Of a stretch of 64,000 nucleotides of DNA, positions 35,206 through 44,126 are shown piece after piece; the first letter of the stretch is position 1; the number at the start of each line of letters is the position of its first letter. This DNA is from Chitinophaga lutea. GTDB lineage: Bacteria > Bacteroidota > Bacteroidia > Chitinophagales > Chitinophagaceae. The stretch covers positions 2,108,001 to 2,172,000 of the forward strand of contig NZ_RPDH01000001.1 of assembly GCF_003813775.1 (NCBI RefSeq). The letters run 5' to 3'. Under the pieces are notes generated by a model, which saw only the letters and a list, made by a program, of their open reading frames with translations, made no database searches and had not been told where the DNA came from. The position numbers and the translations under genes are program-made.

Positions 35206-36645
35206 ATGCGGAACAGAATCCGGACAATATTGGTTTTAATGTGCTCCTGCATCCTGGGTGTTTTCATCTTTCAGGGATACTGGATTTATAACGCCTATCA
35301 TGTAAGGCTGCAGGACTTTAACCGCGACATCAACGATGCGCTCCGCACGGCCGTGCAGAACAAACAGTTCGGCGATGTGCACCGCCTCTTTGCCCGGGCG
35401 ATACCGGCGGAAAGGGGTGCCGTTATCGGCAGGCCGCGCATGATCAACCTGCAGACCGACACCCGTTGGAGCGACTCCGGTATGGTGGCGCAGGGCGTCA
35501 CCGTTACCCGGGTAATCCAGGCCGACAAAGGCCGGCTACACCTGCGCCTGTTTACGGGCGACTCCATCAAAAGGGTTTACTCGGATTCTCTTTCGAAGGA
35601 TATTTCCGACATGCTGATGGCGAACAAATACTACAACAGCCGCATGTCTGTCAAAAGCCTCGATTCCGTGTACGGCCGGGAACTGGCGTCGCGCGGCATT
35701 ACCACGGCGTATGAGCTGGATTCCATCAACATGACCCCCGAAGTGCTGGACGCCATCAATACCGGCAAGCCGGACCCACTGCAGTCTTTCGTCATTCCCT
35801 TCAACCCTTTCAGCGAATACGCCGTGCGGGCGCGCTTCAGCAGCCCTCTGCGCCACATCCTTCAACAGATGCTGGGAACGCTGTTGGGTTCCGCCGCGCT
35901 GCTGCTGCTGACGGTAGGCTGCTTCATCTACATGCTGCGCACCATCCTGCAACAGAAAAAACTCTCGGAAGTCAAGAACGACTTTATCAACAACATGACG
36001 CATGAGCTGAAAACGCCCATCGCCACGGTGTCTGCCGCGGTGGAAGCCATGCAGAACTTCAACGCCCTCAACGACACGAAAAAGACACAATCCTATCTCG
36101 CCATTTCGCGGCAGGAACTGCAGCGCCTCAGCGACCTCGTGGAAAAAGTATTGCACATCGCCGCGGAAGAAAAAGAGAATTTCGAGTTGAATTATGAAAC
36201 CACAGACATCAACGACCTGGTGAGCAGCATCGTGGCCAATCACCGGCTGAAAGCCGCCAAGAACGTCGATTTCAGCTACACCGTACTGTCAGACCCCTTA
36301 GTGGTGGCAGACCGTACGCACCTGGCCAATGCCATCAACAACCTCGTTGACAATGCCATTAAATATTCCGGCGACCCCGCCGTTGTGCACATACAAATCG
36401 CCAAAGAAGCACAGCACCTGAAAGTGACCGTGAAAGACAACGGTATTGGCATTCCGTACAGTTACCAGGAAAGCATCTTCGAAAAATTCTTCCGCGTTCC
36501 CAACGGCAACCTGCACAACGTAAAGGGTTTCGGGCTGGGGCTTAGCTATGTGAAAAAGATCGCGGAGATGCATGGCGGCGCTGTGCGCGTTAAAAGTTTG
36601 CCGGAAAAGGGGAGCGAGTTCACGCTGGAAATTCCATTGGGGTGA
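35206..36645 (+). CDS. Two-component sensor histidine kinase
   Basis: A 479-residue membrane kinase. Membrane segments at about 7-27 and 225-250 flank a periplasmic sensor of about 200 residues. The phosphorylated histidine is in NNMTHELKTPIATV (H-box). NAINNLVDNAIKYS (N), VKDNGIGIP (G1), FEKFFRVP (F) and GFGLGLSYVKK (G2) complete the catalytic part. It senses an envelope signal and passes phosphate to the response regulator at 37085. The start at 35206 (MRNRIRTIL) fits a first membrane helix immediately after. The OMP-GLPGLI operon is divergent, 125 bases away, and is a plausible regulatory target. Confidence 0.93.
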   Translation: MRNRIRTILVLMCSCILGVFIFQGYWIYNAYHVRLQDFNRDINDALRTAVQNKQFGDVHRLFARAIPAERGAVIGRPRMINLQTDTRWSDSGMVAQGVTVTRVIQADKGRLHLRLFTGDSIKRVYSDSLSKDISDMLMANKYYNSRMSVKSLDSVYGRELASRGITTAYELDSINMTPEVLDAINTGKPDPLQSFVIPFNPFSEYAVRARFSSPLRHILQQMLGTLLGSAALLLLTVGCFIYMLRTILQQKKLSEVKNDFINNMTHELKTPIATVSAAVEAMQNFNALNDTKKTQSYLAISRQELQRLSDLVEKVLHIAAEEKENFELNYETTDINDLVSSIVANHRLKAAKNVDFSYTVLSDPLVVADRTHLANAINNLVDNAIKYSGDPAVVHIQIAKEAQHLKVTVKDNGIGIPYSYQESIFEKFFRVPNGNLHNVKGFGLGLSYVKKIAEMHGGAVRVKSLPEKGSEFTLEIPLG

Positions 36646-36724
36646 GGGCTTATTTCCCTGGGATGCAGAAGGCCGGTGGATACGGGCCCTGCAGGGACGG
36701 AGGGTTCATGGTTCAATGGTACCC

Positions 36725-36990
36725 TTTGTGGAGATGGAGAGTATGATTTGGAAAACAAGAGACCCGATAAATGGAATTTCTGCGGAGATGATGAATATGG
36801 ATTTTGCACAACAGGAGGCAGCATAGGGGGACCGATGAAGAGTCGAACTATGAGAACAGAAGACGAGTAAGTGCTGAATTCTGCGGAGATGTCGAATAAG
36901 GATTCTGCACAACAGGGAGTCGGATAAATGGGGGGGGGCCGGAGATGAAAAATATGAAAGCAAAGACCGGGTAAATGGTGAGCCTCACGC
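36725..36990. repeat. Tandem-repeat array between kinase and response regulator
   Basis: Units of about 52 bp begin near 36725, 36778, 36830, 36879 and 36934, sharing a core of TTCTGCGGAGATGATGAATA with scattered differences and then TGCACAACAGG. The second and fourth copies are the clearest. The array breaks an otherwise two-gene signalling unit (kinase stop 36645, regulator start 37085) by 440 bases. Confidence 0.7.
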
Positions 36991-37084
36991 GGAACGAAGC
37001 CTTGCAACATCAAAAAGAAACGATACGCAAATAACGCCGGCATCCTTTCCGGATAGCCGCTACCATTTAGAAAAACAGAATCTT

Positions 37085-37765
37085 ATGGACGCTACCGTAC
37101 TGCTGGTAGAAGATGAAAAACAACTGGCGCAGATCGTAAAAGACAGTCTCGAAATGAGGGGATTCCGCATGTTCTGCGCCCACAACGGGCAGGAAGGCCT
37201 GCGACTGTACCGGCAGCATAAACCGGACATTCTCGTGCTCGACATCATGATGCCGGACATGGACGGTTTCTCCATGGCGGCAGAAGTCCGGAAAACAGAT
37301 AAGTCCATTCCCATTATTTTCCTCACCGCCAAATCACAGACTGCTGACGTGGTCAAAGGTTTCGAACTGGGCGGCAACGATTACCTGAAAAAACCCTTCA
37401 GCATGGACGAGCTGATCGTGCGCATCAAATCACTGATAGGCCGCTTCCAGCCGGCACCGCAGCCCGGCGACGATGAAATCCTCATCGGGCAGTACGCGTT
37501 CAACTACACGAAACAAACCCTTACCCGCAATAACCACAAGGAATTTTTGTCGCACCGCGAAGCCGAAGTGCTCTGGCGGCTTTGCCGGTACCGCAACCAG
37601 GTCATGGAACGGAAATCCATCCTGCTGGACCTCTGGGGCGACGATAACTTCTTTAACGCCCGCAGCATGGACGTATTCATCACCCGCCTTCGCAGGTACC
37701 TGAAAGACGACCCACGGATACAGATTGTGAACATCCGGGGTGTGGGGTATAAGCTGATTTCCTGA
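37085..37765 (+). CDS. Response regulator, OmpR/PhoB family
   Basis: A 226-residue regulator with a receiver domain and a winged-helix DNA-binding domain. The acidic pocket is Glu9-Asp10, the phosphorylated residue Asp53 (LVLDIMMPD), and Thr and Lys are in FLTAKSQTAD and NDYLKKPFS. The C-terminal half (from about residue 128) ends in the winged helix FITRLRRYLKDDPRIQIVN. It is the partner of the kinase at 35206, read in the same direction though separated by a repeat array. Confidence 0.94.
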   Translation: MDATVLLVEDEKQLAQIVKDSLEMRGFRMFCAHNGQEGLRLYRQHKPDILVLDIMMPDMDGFSMAAEVRKTDKSIPIIFLTAKSQTADVVKGFELGGNDYLKKPFSMDELIVRIKSLIGRFQPAPQPGDDEILIGQYAFNYTKQTLTRNNHKEFLSHREAEVLWRLCRYRNQVMERKSILLDLWGDDNFFNARSMDVFITRLRRYLKDDPRIQIVNIRGVGYKLIS

Positions 37766-37845
37766 GGAGTTGTGCTGCCGGCACCGGCATCTGTGGCCTC
37801 AGCAGCCGGGCCAGGCTGGTTCGGCGCAGGTTAGATGACCAGCTT

Positions 37846-38232
37846 GCAGCGTGGGGATTTGATGAGGTGTTTGTACTTCCGGAAACGGTAGTACCTGGCG
37901 GCCGGTTGAAACAGTTCAATCCAGAACCAGAGGACCCACTCACGGCGTGGAGAGTACGTTGACTTCATGAGGCGTTTGTACTCAGTAGCCGGTTGATGCT
38001 TGTCCAATGATGAGTAGAAGGCACGCTCACAGCGTGGGGAGCACATTGACTTCATGAGGCGTTTGTACTTCAGGAAACAGTAGTAGCCGGTTAAAGCTGT
38101 CCAATGCAGAGTAGACGCCCCACTCACCGGATGGGGAGCACGTTGGTTTCCAAAGGCGTTTGTACTCAACCGCTTGAAGGTATCCAATGCAGAACCTGAT
38201 GGCCCCTCTTGCAGCGTGGAGTGCATGGCTCA
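37846..38232. repeat. Tandem-repeat array between response regulator and SNF2 gene
   Basis: Copies begin near 37846, 37941, 38033, 38131 and 38214, 83-98 bp apart, with the shared core GCGTGGGGAGCACRTTGACTTC then ATGAGGCGTTTGTACTTC and a segment AGTAGCCGGTTGAAGCTGTCC. On the minus strand it would read FLKYKRLMKS, slightly like the SNF2 end FIKKLTKED, but this similarity is weak. No gene is present between 37766 and 38294. Confidence 0.75.
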
Positions 38233-38294
38233 GTGCGGACTATATTGATTATCAAGCAAAGTTGACAATCCCCCCGGGAATGTGATAAACCTTA

Positions 38295-41200
38295 TTAGCT
38301 GAATAGATACAGCACGTCTTCTTTGGTGAGTTTCTTGATGAAGCCGCTGTCGTCCGCAATGATCTCCTTGACCAGTGATTTTTTCCTTTCCTGCAGTTCC
38401 AGGATTTTCTCTTCCACCGTGTCTTTACAAATCATCCTGTAAGCGAAGATATTTTTCGTCTGGCCGATACGGTGCGTACGGTCGATCGCCTGTTGCTCCA
38501 CTGCCGGGTTCCACCAGGGGTCAACGATGTACACATAGTCGGCCGCCGTGAGGTTGAGACCCACGCCGCCCGCTTTCAGCGAAATCAGGAAAACCCTGCA
38601 ATCGTCGTTGTTCTGGAAGTTCTGGATAGCTTTTTCGCGGTCCATCGTAGACGTGCTGCCGTCGAAGTATTCGTACGGGATTTTCATATGGGCCAGCCGG
38701 TCGCGGATGAGGCCCAGCATGCCCAGGAACTGGCTGAACACCAGCACCTTGTGATGCCCGATGTTCTCGGCGATTTCGCGGGTAAGCTCATGCAGCTTCA
38801 CGGAATGGTTGGGGTACTTTTCCGTTTCGTTGAGAATGGCCGGCGAGTCGCAGATCTGCCGCAGTTTCATGAGGCCCTGCAGAATGGTGAGCTGGCTGCG
38901 TTCCATTCCCTGGTCTTCGATCACGCCGAGAATTTTGGAGCGGTACGTATTGCGGTACGCATCGTAAATATGGCGCTGTTCCGGATCCATTTCGCAGAAA
39001 ATCACCGTTTCGATTTTCTCCGGCAGATCCTTTGCCACCTGCTCTTTGGTGCGGCGGAGTATAAAGGGGTAGATCAGTTTTTTCAGGTGCTCTTTGCGTT
39101 CCTCGTCCTGAAATTTGTCGATCGGCGTGGCGAATTCATTCCTGAAAAAGTCCACACTGCCCAGCATGCCGGGGTTGAGGAAGTTCATCTGCGCATAAAT
39201 ATCGAAGGTGTTGTTCTGCATGGGCGTACCGCTCAGCGCAATACGGTTGCGGGTGTTGAGCAGTTGCGCCGCTTTTGTCACTTTCGACTGCGGGTTTTTG
39301 ATCGCCTGGGATTCATCGAGTATCACATAATCGAACTCCATTTTCATCAGCAACTGCACATCGCTGCGCAGCGTACCGTAAGTGGTGATCAGGATGTCGA
39401 AGGCCTGCAACTCTTCCGGGTTACGCAGGCGCGCCGGGCCGTGATGGATGTGATAAGTGATTTCGGGCGTGAATTTCCGGATCTCGTTTTCCCAGTTATA
39501 GATCAGTGTGGTGGGACAAACCACCAGCACGAGGCATTTCCCGTTTTCGTTTTTGTAGTGCTGGATGAAGGTAAGGGCCTGTACGGTTTTACCAAGACCC
39601 ATATCGTCGGCCAAAATGCCGCCCCATTTCACCTCATCGAGGTAATTCAGCCACTGAAAACCGCTTTCCTGGTAAGGCCGCAGGTTGGCTTGCAGGTTCG
39701 TGGGCAGGCTGACGCTCCTGATTTCGTCGAACTGGAGCAGCTTGCGGCGTTTTTCATCCAGCTCCACCAGGATCGCTTCGTCGTCGATAAACTCGTAGAG
39801 CTCATCAATCACCGAGAAGTTGTACTTGCTCAGTTTGAGGCCAGCGCCTTTATCTTTTTCTTCCCCGATTTTAAAGAGCAGGGAATATTTTTTCAGCCAT
39901 TCTTCCGGCAGCAGGCCCAGCGTACCATCGGCCAGCTGCACGTAGTTCTGTTTGTTGGCAAGCGCGCGTTTGATATCGCGGATGCCCACCTTCTGATCAC
40001 CATACAGCACTTCCACCTGCGCATCGAACCAGTCGATGCCGGAACTGATCTGCAGGTTGGTAACGGGTTTCTGCGGATTGAACCGGAAATTCCGGAGCTG
40101 CTCGAACCCGAAAACACGCACGTTCATTTCTTTCAGCGCGTCGAAAAAGAGGAAGAACCAGTTGTTCTTGAGCGCTTCTTTCGACCGCAGGAAAAAATAG
40201 TTATAGTTGTTGAGATGTGTAAAATTGGTATGCAGGGTGCGCAATTTGGCCACAAATGCGTTCTCGGCTTCCTTGTTCCGGTGAATGACCAACACCTTAT
40301 TGCCTTCCTGCACGGTGATGCGCGTTTCTTCGTTCCATTCCACCTCGTGCCCGTGATAGGCGAAGCCGGGCTGGATCACGAAAGTTTCGCCCAGTTCTTT
40401 GAGATACACCCGCGTTTCGGGCACGATGTCGTCGACCTCCGCCAGCAGGGCGGCGTCGAACTGCACGGGGTAATTTTTACCGAGGGGCAACATCACTTCC
40501 TTGAGAAAATCCTGCCATTCGCCCGAGGGCACACGCAGCGCGTTCATCTGCTGATAACGCATGATGCTGATACTGTCCTGCGGGTTTTTGAACTGGTACA
40601 TAATGCCGTTGTGGAGGAACAACAGGGGGCTGGCCCACTGGTTCTCTGACACATTCACAGCCTGCCCGTCGATGTCTACCCAGGCGGTGATCTCCACGTT
40701 CCCGTCTACCTGGCTGGCCTTGAAATAAGGCTCCAGCGGCATATCTTCTATCTGCAGCGGCTGCAGGTTTTTTGTTTTGAACGGCTGCCCTTCGCGCAGC
40801 AAAAACACCAGGGGGTGCTCGGCCAGCTGCGGGAACAGTTTGTTTATTTTGGGATGCAGGTATTCAACGATGAGCTCCATGGTTTCCATGGGCAGCCCAT
40901 CTTCGTTTTCGTGCATGATGTTTTCCCAGATGCCGGCAAAGGGGGAATTTTTGTTGAGGAACTTGCTCACTTCGCCCTGCTGCAGTTTCCGGACAGGGGT
41001 GATCAGGTCGCGGTCTTTTTCCCTGAACAGGTAAAAGTCCACGTACTTGCCCAAATCTATCCGGTTTACAAGCGACACGAATTCAGACTCGTCTTCGTTC
41101 GCATCGCCGCTGATCAGTTCCACCTGGAAATAGGGGAACAGTTTGTCGTTCGCGTTCAGCACCACGCCCAGCCGGCGTGTAGTCGTGATGGTTTGTTCCT

Positions 41201-42023
41201 CTTCCGGCTCCGGTTTGACGGCCACGGGCGCTTCCACTTTTTTGATAGTAGGGTCGAGCACCCGCAGGAACGGCTTCCCGTTCATATAAGAAAACGTGAA
41301 TTTGCCTTCCAGGTCATCACTCAGCGAATACCCGTAAGACGACAGTAGTTTGTTCTTTTCTTTATCCCAGTTGCGCAGCGTATCGAAGTAAAAAGGGCCG
41401 TGGGCGTTCAGCAGTTGCAGGAACAGGGCCGTTTTGTGCACGCAGAGCGGGTGCTCATGCTCGTCGCAGGTACAGTGCGTATCGAAGTTGCGCTCTTCGT
41501 TCCTTTGCAGGATGAGCGGGTATTTTTTATTGTCGACCTTCAGCTCCGCTTCCACTTTTTCGTCTTTCGCGGATTTGATGACCGCCTGCGACTTGCGGAG
41601 GATGCGCTCGGCATCCGCCATCATGGCGCTGGAAGTAAGGAGTTTGATGGTTTTTAAGTCGATCGACTTCATTTTGATCAGCGTATGCTGCTGATCATAT
41701 TGTGTTTCAAATGATTCGAAGTGGTTCCGGTCGAGCATTTCCTGCAGCTGGAACAGTGCGGCCGCTTCGTGCCGGCAGATGTCGCCCAGGTTATAGGGGC
41801 ACTGGCAACGAACGCTCATCGTGGAGGGCTCGTGGTATTTGTTGATGGATACCTTATAGTAGTTGGCGTGCGTATCGCTTTTCACGCGGAAAGTGGCCGA
41901 GCGCAGCACCGGGTCACCTTCAAGCAATTCTACCCCTCCCGTGGCAAAAATGCGCTTGCCGCGGCGAATCACCTCATCGGTGCCGTTATTATATACATAT
42001 TTTAATAAGTGGGGTAGCGACAT
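38295..42023 (-). CDS. SNF2-family helicase with SWIM zinc fingers
   Basis: A 1242-residue protein. The N-terminus carries SWIM motifs: CQCPYNLGDICRH (about residue 73) and CTCDEHEHPLCVH (about 182), both CxC...CxH. The C-terminal half is the two-domain SNF2 motor: DDMGLGKT (Walker A), LDESQ (DEAH-like), LSGTPMQNN, and FSQFLGMLGLIRDRL and DRTHRIGQ in the second domain. These proteins remodel or translocate DNA using ATP; the precise bacterial role is unclear. The start at 42023 (MSLPHLL) is preferred to 42053 because the family begins near there. Confidence 0.93.
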   Translation of the reverse strand: MSLPHLLKYVYNNGTDEVIRRGKRIFATGGVELLEGDPVLRSATFRVKSDTHANYYKVSINKYHEPSTMSVRCQCPYNLGDICRHEAAALFQLQEMLDRNHFESFETQYDQQHTLIKMKSIDLKTIKLLTSSAMMADAERILRKSQAVIKSAKDEKVEAELKVDNKKYPLILQRNEERNFDTHCTCDEHEHPLCVHKTALFLQLLNAHGPFYFDTLRNWDKEKNKLLSSYGYSLSDDLEGKFTFSYMNGKPFLRVLDPTIKKVEAPVAVKPEPEEEQTITTTRRLGVVLNANDKLFPYFQVELISGDANEDESEFVSLVNRIDLGKYVDFYLFREKDRDLITPVRKLQQGEVSKFLNKNSPFAGIWENIMHENEDGLPMETMELIVEYLHPKINKLFPQLAEHPLVFLLREGQPFKTKNLQPLQIEDMPLEPYFKASQVDGNVEITAWVDIDGQAVNVSENQWASPLLFLHNGIMYQFKNPQDSISIMRYQQMNALRVPSGEWQDFLKEVMLPLGKNYPVQFDAALLAEVDDIVPETRVYLKELGETFVIQPGFAYHGHEVEWNEETRITVQEGNKVLVIHRNKEAENAFVAKLRTLHTNFTHLNNYNYFFLRSKEALKNNWFFLFFDALKEMNVRVFGFEQLRNFRFNPQKPVTNLQISSGIDWFDAQVEVLYGDQKVGIRDIKRALANKQNYVQLADGTLGLLPEEWLKKYSLLFKIGEEKDKGAGLKLSKYNFSVIDELYEFIDDEAILVELDEKRRKLLQFDEIRSVSLPTNLQANLRPYQESGFQWLNYLDEVKWGGILADDMGLGKTVQALTFIQHYKNENGKCLVLVVCPTTLIYNWENEIRKFTPEITYHIHHGPARLRNPEELQAFDILITTYGTLRSDVQLLMKMEFDYVILDESQAIKNPQSKVTKAAQLLNTRNRIALSGTPMQNNTFDIYAQMNFLNPGMLGSVDFFRNEFATPIDKFQDEERKEHLKKLIYPFILRRTKEQVAKDLPEKIETVIFCEMDPEQRHIYDAYRNTYRSKILGVIEDQGMERSQLTILQGLMKLRQICDSPAILNETEKYPNHSVKLHELTREIAENIGHHKVLVFSQFLGMLGLIRDRLAHMKIPYEYFDGSTSTMDREKAIQNFQNNDDCRVFLISLKAGGVGLNLTAADYVYIVDPWWNPAVEQQAIDRTHRIGQTKNIFAYRMICKDTVEEKILELQERKKSLVKEIIADDSGFIKKLTKEDVLYLFS

Positions 42024-42267
42024 GCTTTCCTTGCTATTGCCCCTTTTTAGCACAAGCCGGGGTTAGAAACAAATATCAATAAGGCGATGCATCATTTTTC
42101 CGGTCTGCTGAGTTCGTTTTTTCCTGTTCGCGGCTCATGAAAAGGCAATCCACAAAAGTAAGCATAAAAATTCAAACAGAGAGGGGCTGAAGGGAGAAAA
42201 GCACGTTTCGGGGCGGGTGTGGCCGGATATATTTGAAAAATGTGCAACTGAAACAAAAAAATATCCA

Positions 42268-42299
42268 TTGCGGACGGGGGTGTTCCGGAAGTAATTTCG
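42268..42299 (+). promoter_or_regulatory. Promoter of the doxX gene
   Basis: TTG (42268-42270) and TAATTTCG (42292-42299) are 21 bases apart, close to the TTG-N(19-21)-TAnnTTTG pattern; the -7 box has one difference (C for T). The leader would be about 8 bases to the ATG at 42314. Confidence 0.5.
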
Positions 42300-42313
42300 C
42301 ATAAATTATTTCT

Positions 42314-42754
42314 ATGGGAAACACACTCAACATCGACAATTCTAAAAATTCAAATCTCGGCCTGCTGATCCTCCGTGTTGGAATCGGCGTACTCTTCTTT
42401 GTTTTCGGCTGGCAAAAAATCGCCGGTGGCGAACAGGTATGGACGGGTGTGGGCAGCGCGATGAGTTTTATCGGCATCAGCGCCTGGCCTACTTTCTGGG
42501 GTCTGCTGGCCACCATCGCTGAATTCGCGGGCGGCCTACTACTGATTTTCGGGCTCTTCACCCGTTTCGCGGCGCTTTCGCTGGTGCTCACCATGATCGT
42601 TGCCACCATCATGAAAGTGGCTTCCGGCGGCGGTTTGATGGAATTCTATTCCCCGCTCACCATGCTGCTGGTGAATATTTTCTTCCTGCTCCACGGCGGC
42701 GGCGTTTATTCGCTGGACAACTATCTCCGCTCCCGCAGGCAGTTAGCTGCGTAA
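42314..42754 (+). CDS. DoxX family membrane protein
   Basis: A 146-residue protein with four membrane helices (about 15-33, 55-75, 80-100 and 115-135). The typical DoxX opening is LLILRVGIGVLFFVFGWQKI, followed by AEFAGGLLLIFGLFTRFAAL. Members are often annotated as terminal quinol-oxidase-like subunits, but their biochemical activity is poorly defined. It stands alone, with a bidirectional terminator at 42772. Confidence 0.9.
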   Translation: MGNTLNIDNSKNSNLGLLILRVGIGVLFFVFGWQKIAGGEQVWTGVGSAMSFIGISAWPTFWGLLATIAEFAGGLLLIFGLFTRFAALSLVLTMIVATIMKVASGGGLMEFYSPLTMLLVNIFFLLHGGGVYSLDNYLRSRRQLAA

Positions 42755-42771
42755 ACTCAAAACCTTCACAT

Positions 42772-42806
42772 AAAAAAGGTGTTCCAGTTGCCTGGAACAC
42801 CTTTTT
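42772..42806. terminator. Bidirectional intrinsic terminator
   Basis: AAAAAGGTGTTCCAG pairs with CTGGAACACCTTTTT across a TTGC loop. It ends both the doxX gene and the convergent ComB-like gene. Confidence 0.95.
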
Positions 42807-42828
42807 CTTACCCAGCAGCGCCGGGGTA

Positions 42829-43554
42829 TTATTTTTCCTTAACCAGCTCGCCGTTCCGCAAAATGGGCAGCACATCGGCGCCATCGGGCGTGAGGCAGAA
42901 GCGGATATCTTCTTCCAGTCCATAACGGGCCAGGCGCTGGTAGTGGGATGCTTTTTTCATGAAGCCGAACAGGTCGCTTTTGGCGCTTTCGTACAGCGTT
43001 TCGGCGGCCAGGGCGGAATCGCAGTTGACATCAAAATGCTCTTTGATCCGGCTCACCACGGCGCCGGCGAAAAGGGTGTCTTCCATATTCACGCGGTCTT
43101 TCCACGCGGCACAGCCCAATATTACGTGCTGGCCCTGTGAAATGAGGTATTCGCATACGGAAGAGATGTTCGGGAAAGAACCGGTGATGATCTGCACCGC
43201 ATCTTTGGCCATGTGAAGCAGTTTGGTGCCGTTCGTTGTAGTCAAAACCAGCACTTTGCCGCTGATAAATTCAACCGGGTATTCGAAAGGGGAGTTGCCG
43301 TGCAGCAGGCCGTCGGCAATTTTTCCATCGCGCTCGCCGGCGGTAATGGCATCCAGCTGGCGCCCGATATTCACACATTCTTCCACGGTAGCCACCGGTA
43401 TCACTTTGGCCGCGCCATTATGGAGCGCCGTACAGATAGTGGAGGTGGCCCGCAGCACATCAATAATCACCACAATGCTGTTCTTCACGTCGAACAGGTG
43501 CAAAAGGGCCGGTGATAAACATACTTCCAGCCTTGGTTTTGTAATCTCGCTCAT
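42829..43554 (-). CDS. comB: 2-phosphosulfolactate phosphatase (ComB family)
   Basis: A 241-residue protein of the ComB type: VVVIIDVLRATSTICTALHNG near the N-terminus, ERDGKIADGLLHGNSPFEY, LTTTNGTKLLH and GCAAWKDRVNMEDTLFAG. In archaea ComB removes phosphate from 2-phosphosulfolactate in coenzyme M synthesis. Bacterial members may act in sulfonate (sulfolactate, cysteate) metabolism, but this is not proved. The start at 43554 (MSEITKP) is chosen over 43572 because the latter would overlap the upstream gene. The next gene on the strand, an SRPBCC protein, ends 10 bases before. Confidence 0.82.
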   Translation of the reverse strand: MSEITKPRLEVCLSPALLHLFDVKNSIVVIIDVLRATSTICTALHNGAAKVIPVATVEECVNIGRQLDAITAGERDGKIADGLLHGNSPFEYPVEFISGKVLVLTTTNGTKLLHMAKDAVQIITGSFPNISSVCEYLISQGQHVILGCAAWKDRVNMEDTLFAGAVVSRIKEHFDVNCDSALAAETLYESAKSDLFGFMKKASHYQRLARYGLEEDIRFCLTPDGADVLPILRNGELVKEK

Positions 43555-43564
43555 GCTTCTTTTT

Positions 43565-44038
43565 TTAATCAAGGATCACCCGCCACTTTTCGCTTTCCGC
43601 ATATTCCTTGATGATTTTATTGCGCAGCTGCAGCAGCCGCTTCATATATTTTCTCAGGTAGAGTTTTTCGAACCAGCGGCCCATCCGGCCATAAGGCGTC
43701 CCAAACTCCATGATGTCTATCATAATGGTGCCGTTGTGGATCTCCTTGAAATAGTGCTCGTGTTTCATATAGGTGAAATCACCCTGCTCCATTTCATCAC
43801 AAAAGTATCCGGGCTTCTGCATTGCCGTGATCCGCATGGTCAGCTCCCTCATTTTATTCAGGTGCTTTGCACGCCAGGTCACTGTTTCGTCGTATTCAAT
43901 CAACCCACTGGTTTTTCCCTTGATGGCTTCTTCCTTTAAATGTTCCATGCTGCGCTTGTGCAGCGTAATGCTCCGGCTCAGGTCGAACACCCTGGGCAAC
44001 GGCGCATGAATAACCGTGGTGAGATGAATAAGCGGCAT
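43565..44038 (-). CDS. SRPBCC (START-like) family protein
   Basis: A 157-residue protein with the START/Bet v1-like plan: first strand IHLTTVIHAPLPRVFDLSRSI, then VTWRAKHLNKMRELTMRITAM and DIMEFGTPYGRMGRWFEKL at the end, which forms the long C-terminal helix. Such folds bind hydrophobic ligands. It starts the small comB unit and lies 10 bases before comB, so the two are probably translated from one message. Nothing indicates the ligand. Confidence 0.82.
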   Translation of the reverse strand: MPLIHLTTVIHAPLPRVFDLSRSITLHKRSMEHLKEEAIKGKTSGLIEYDETVTWRAKHLNKMRELTMRITAMQKPGYFCDEMEQGDFTYMKHEHYFKEIHNGTIMIDIMEFGTPYGRMGRWFEKLYLRKYMKRLLQLRNKIIKEYAESEKWRVILD

Positions 44039-44126
44039 AGCAGTAATACAATTTAAGATATGGTATGGTAACGATGGTTTTCAATAACGCTGCCCCTTTC
44101 CGCCAAATTGCAAAAGCACCCGGGTT

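Noticed and set aside
38472..40649. 725-residue open frame antisense to the SNF2 gene
   Set aside because: It lies entirely over the coding strand of a clear helicase gene and has no recognisable motif; a codon-bias shadow.
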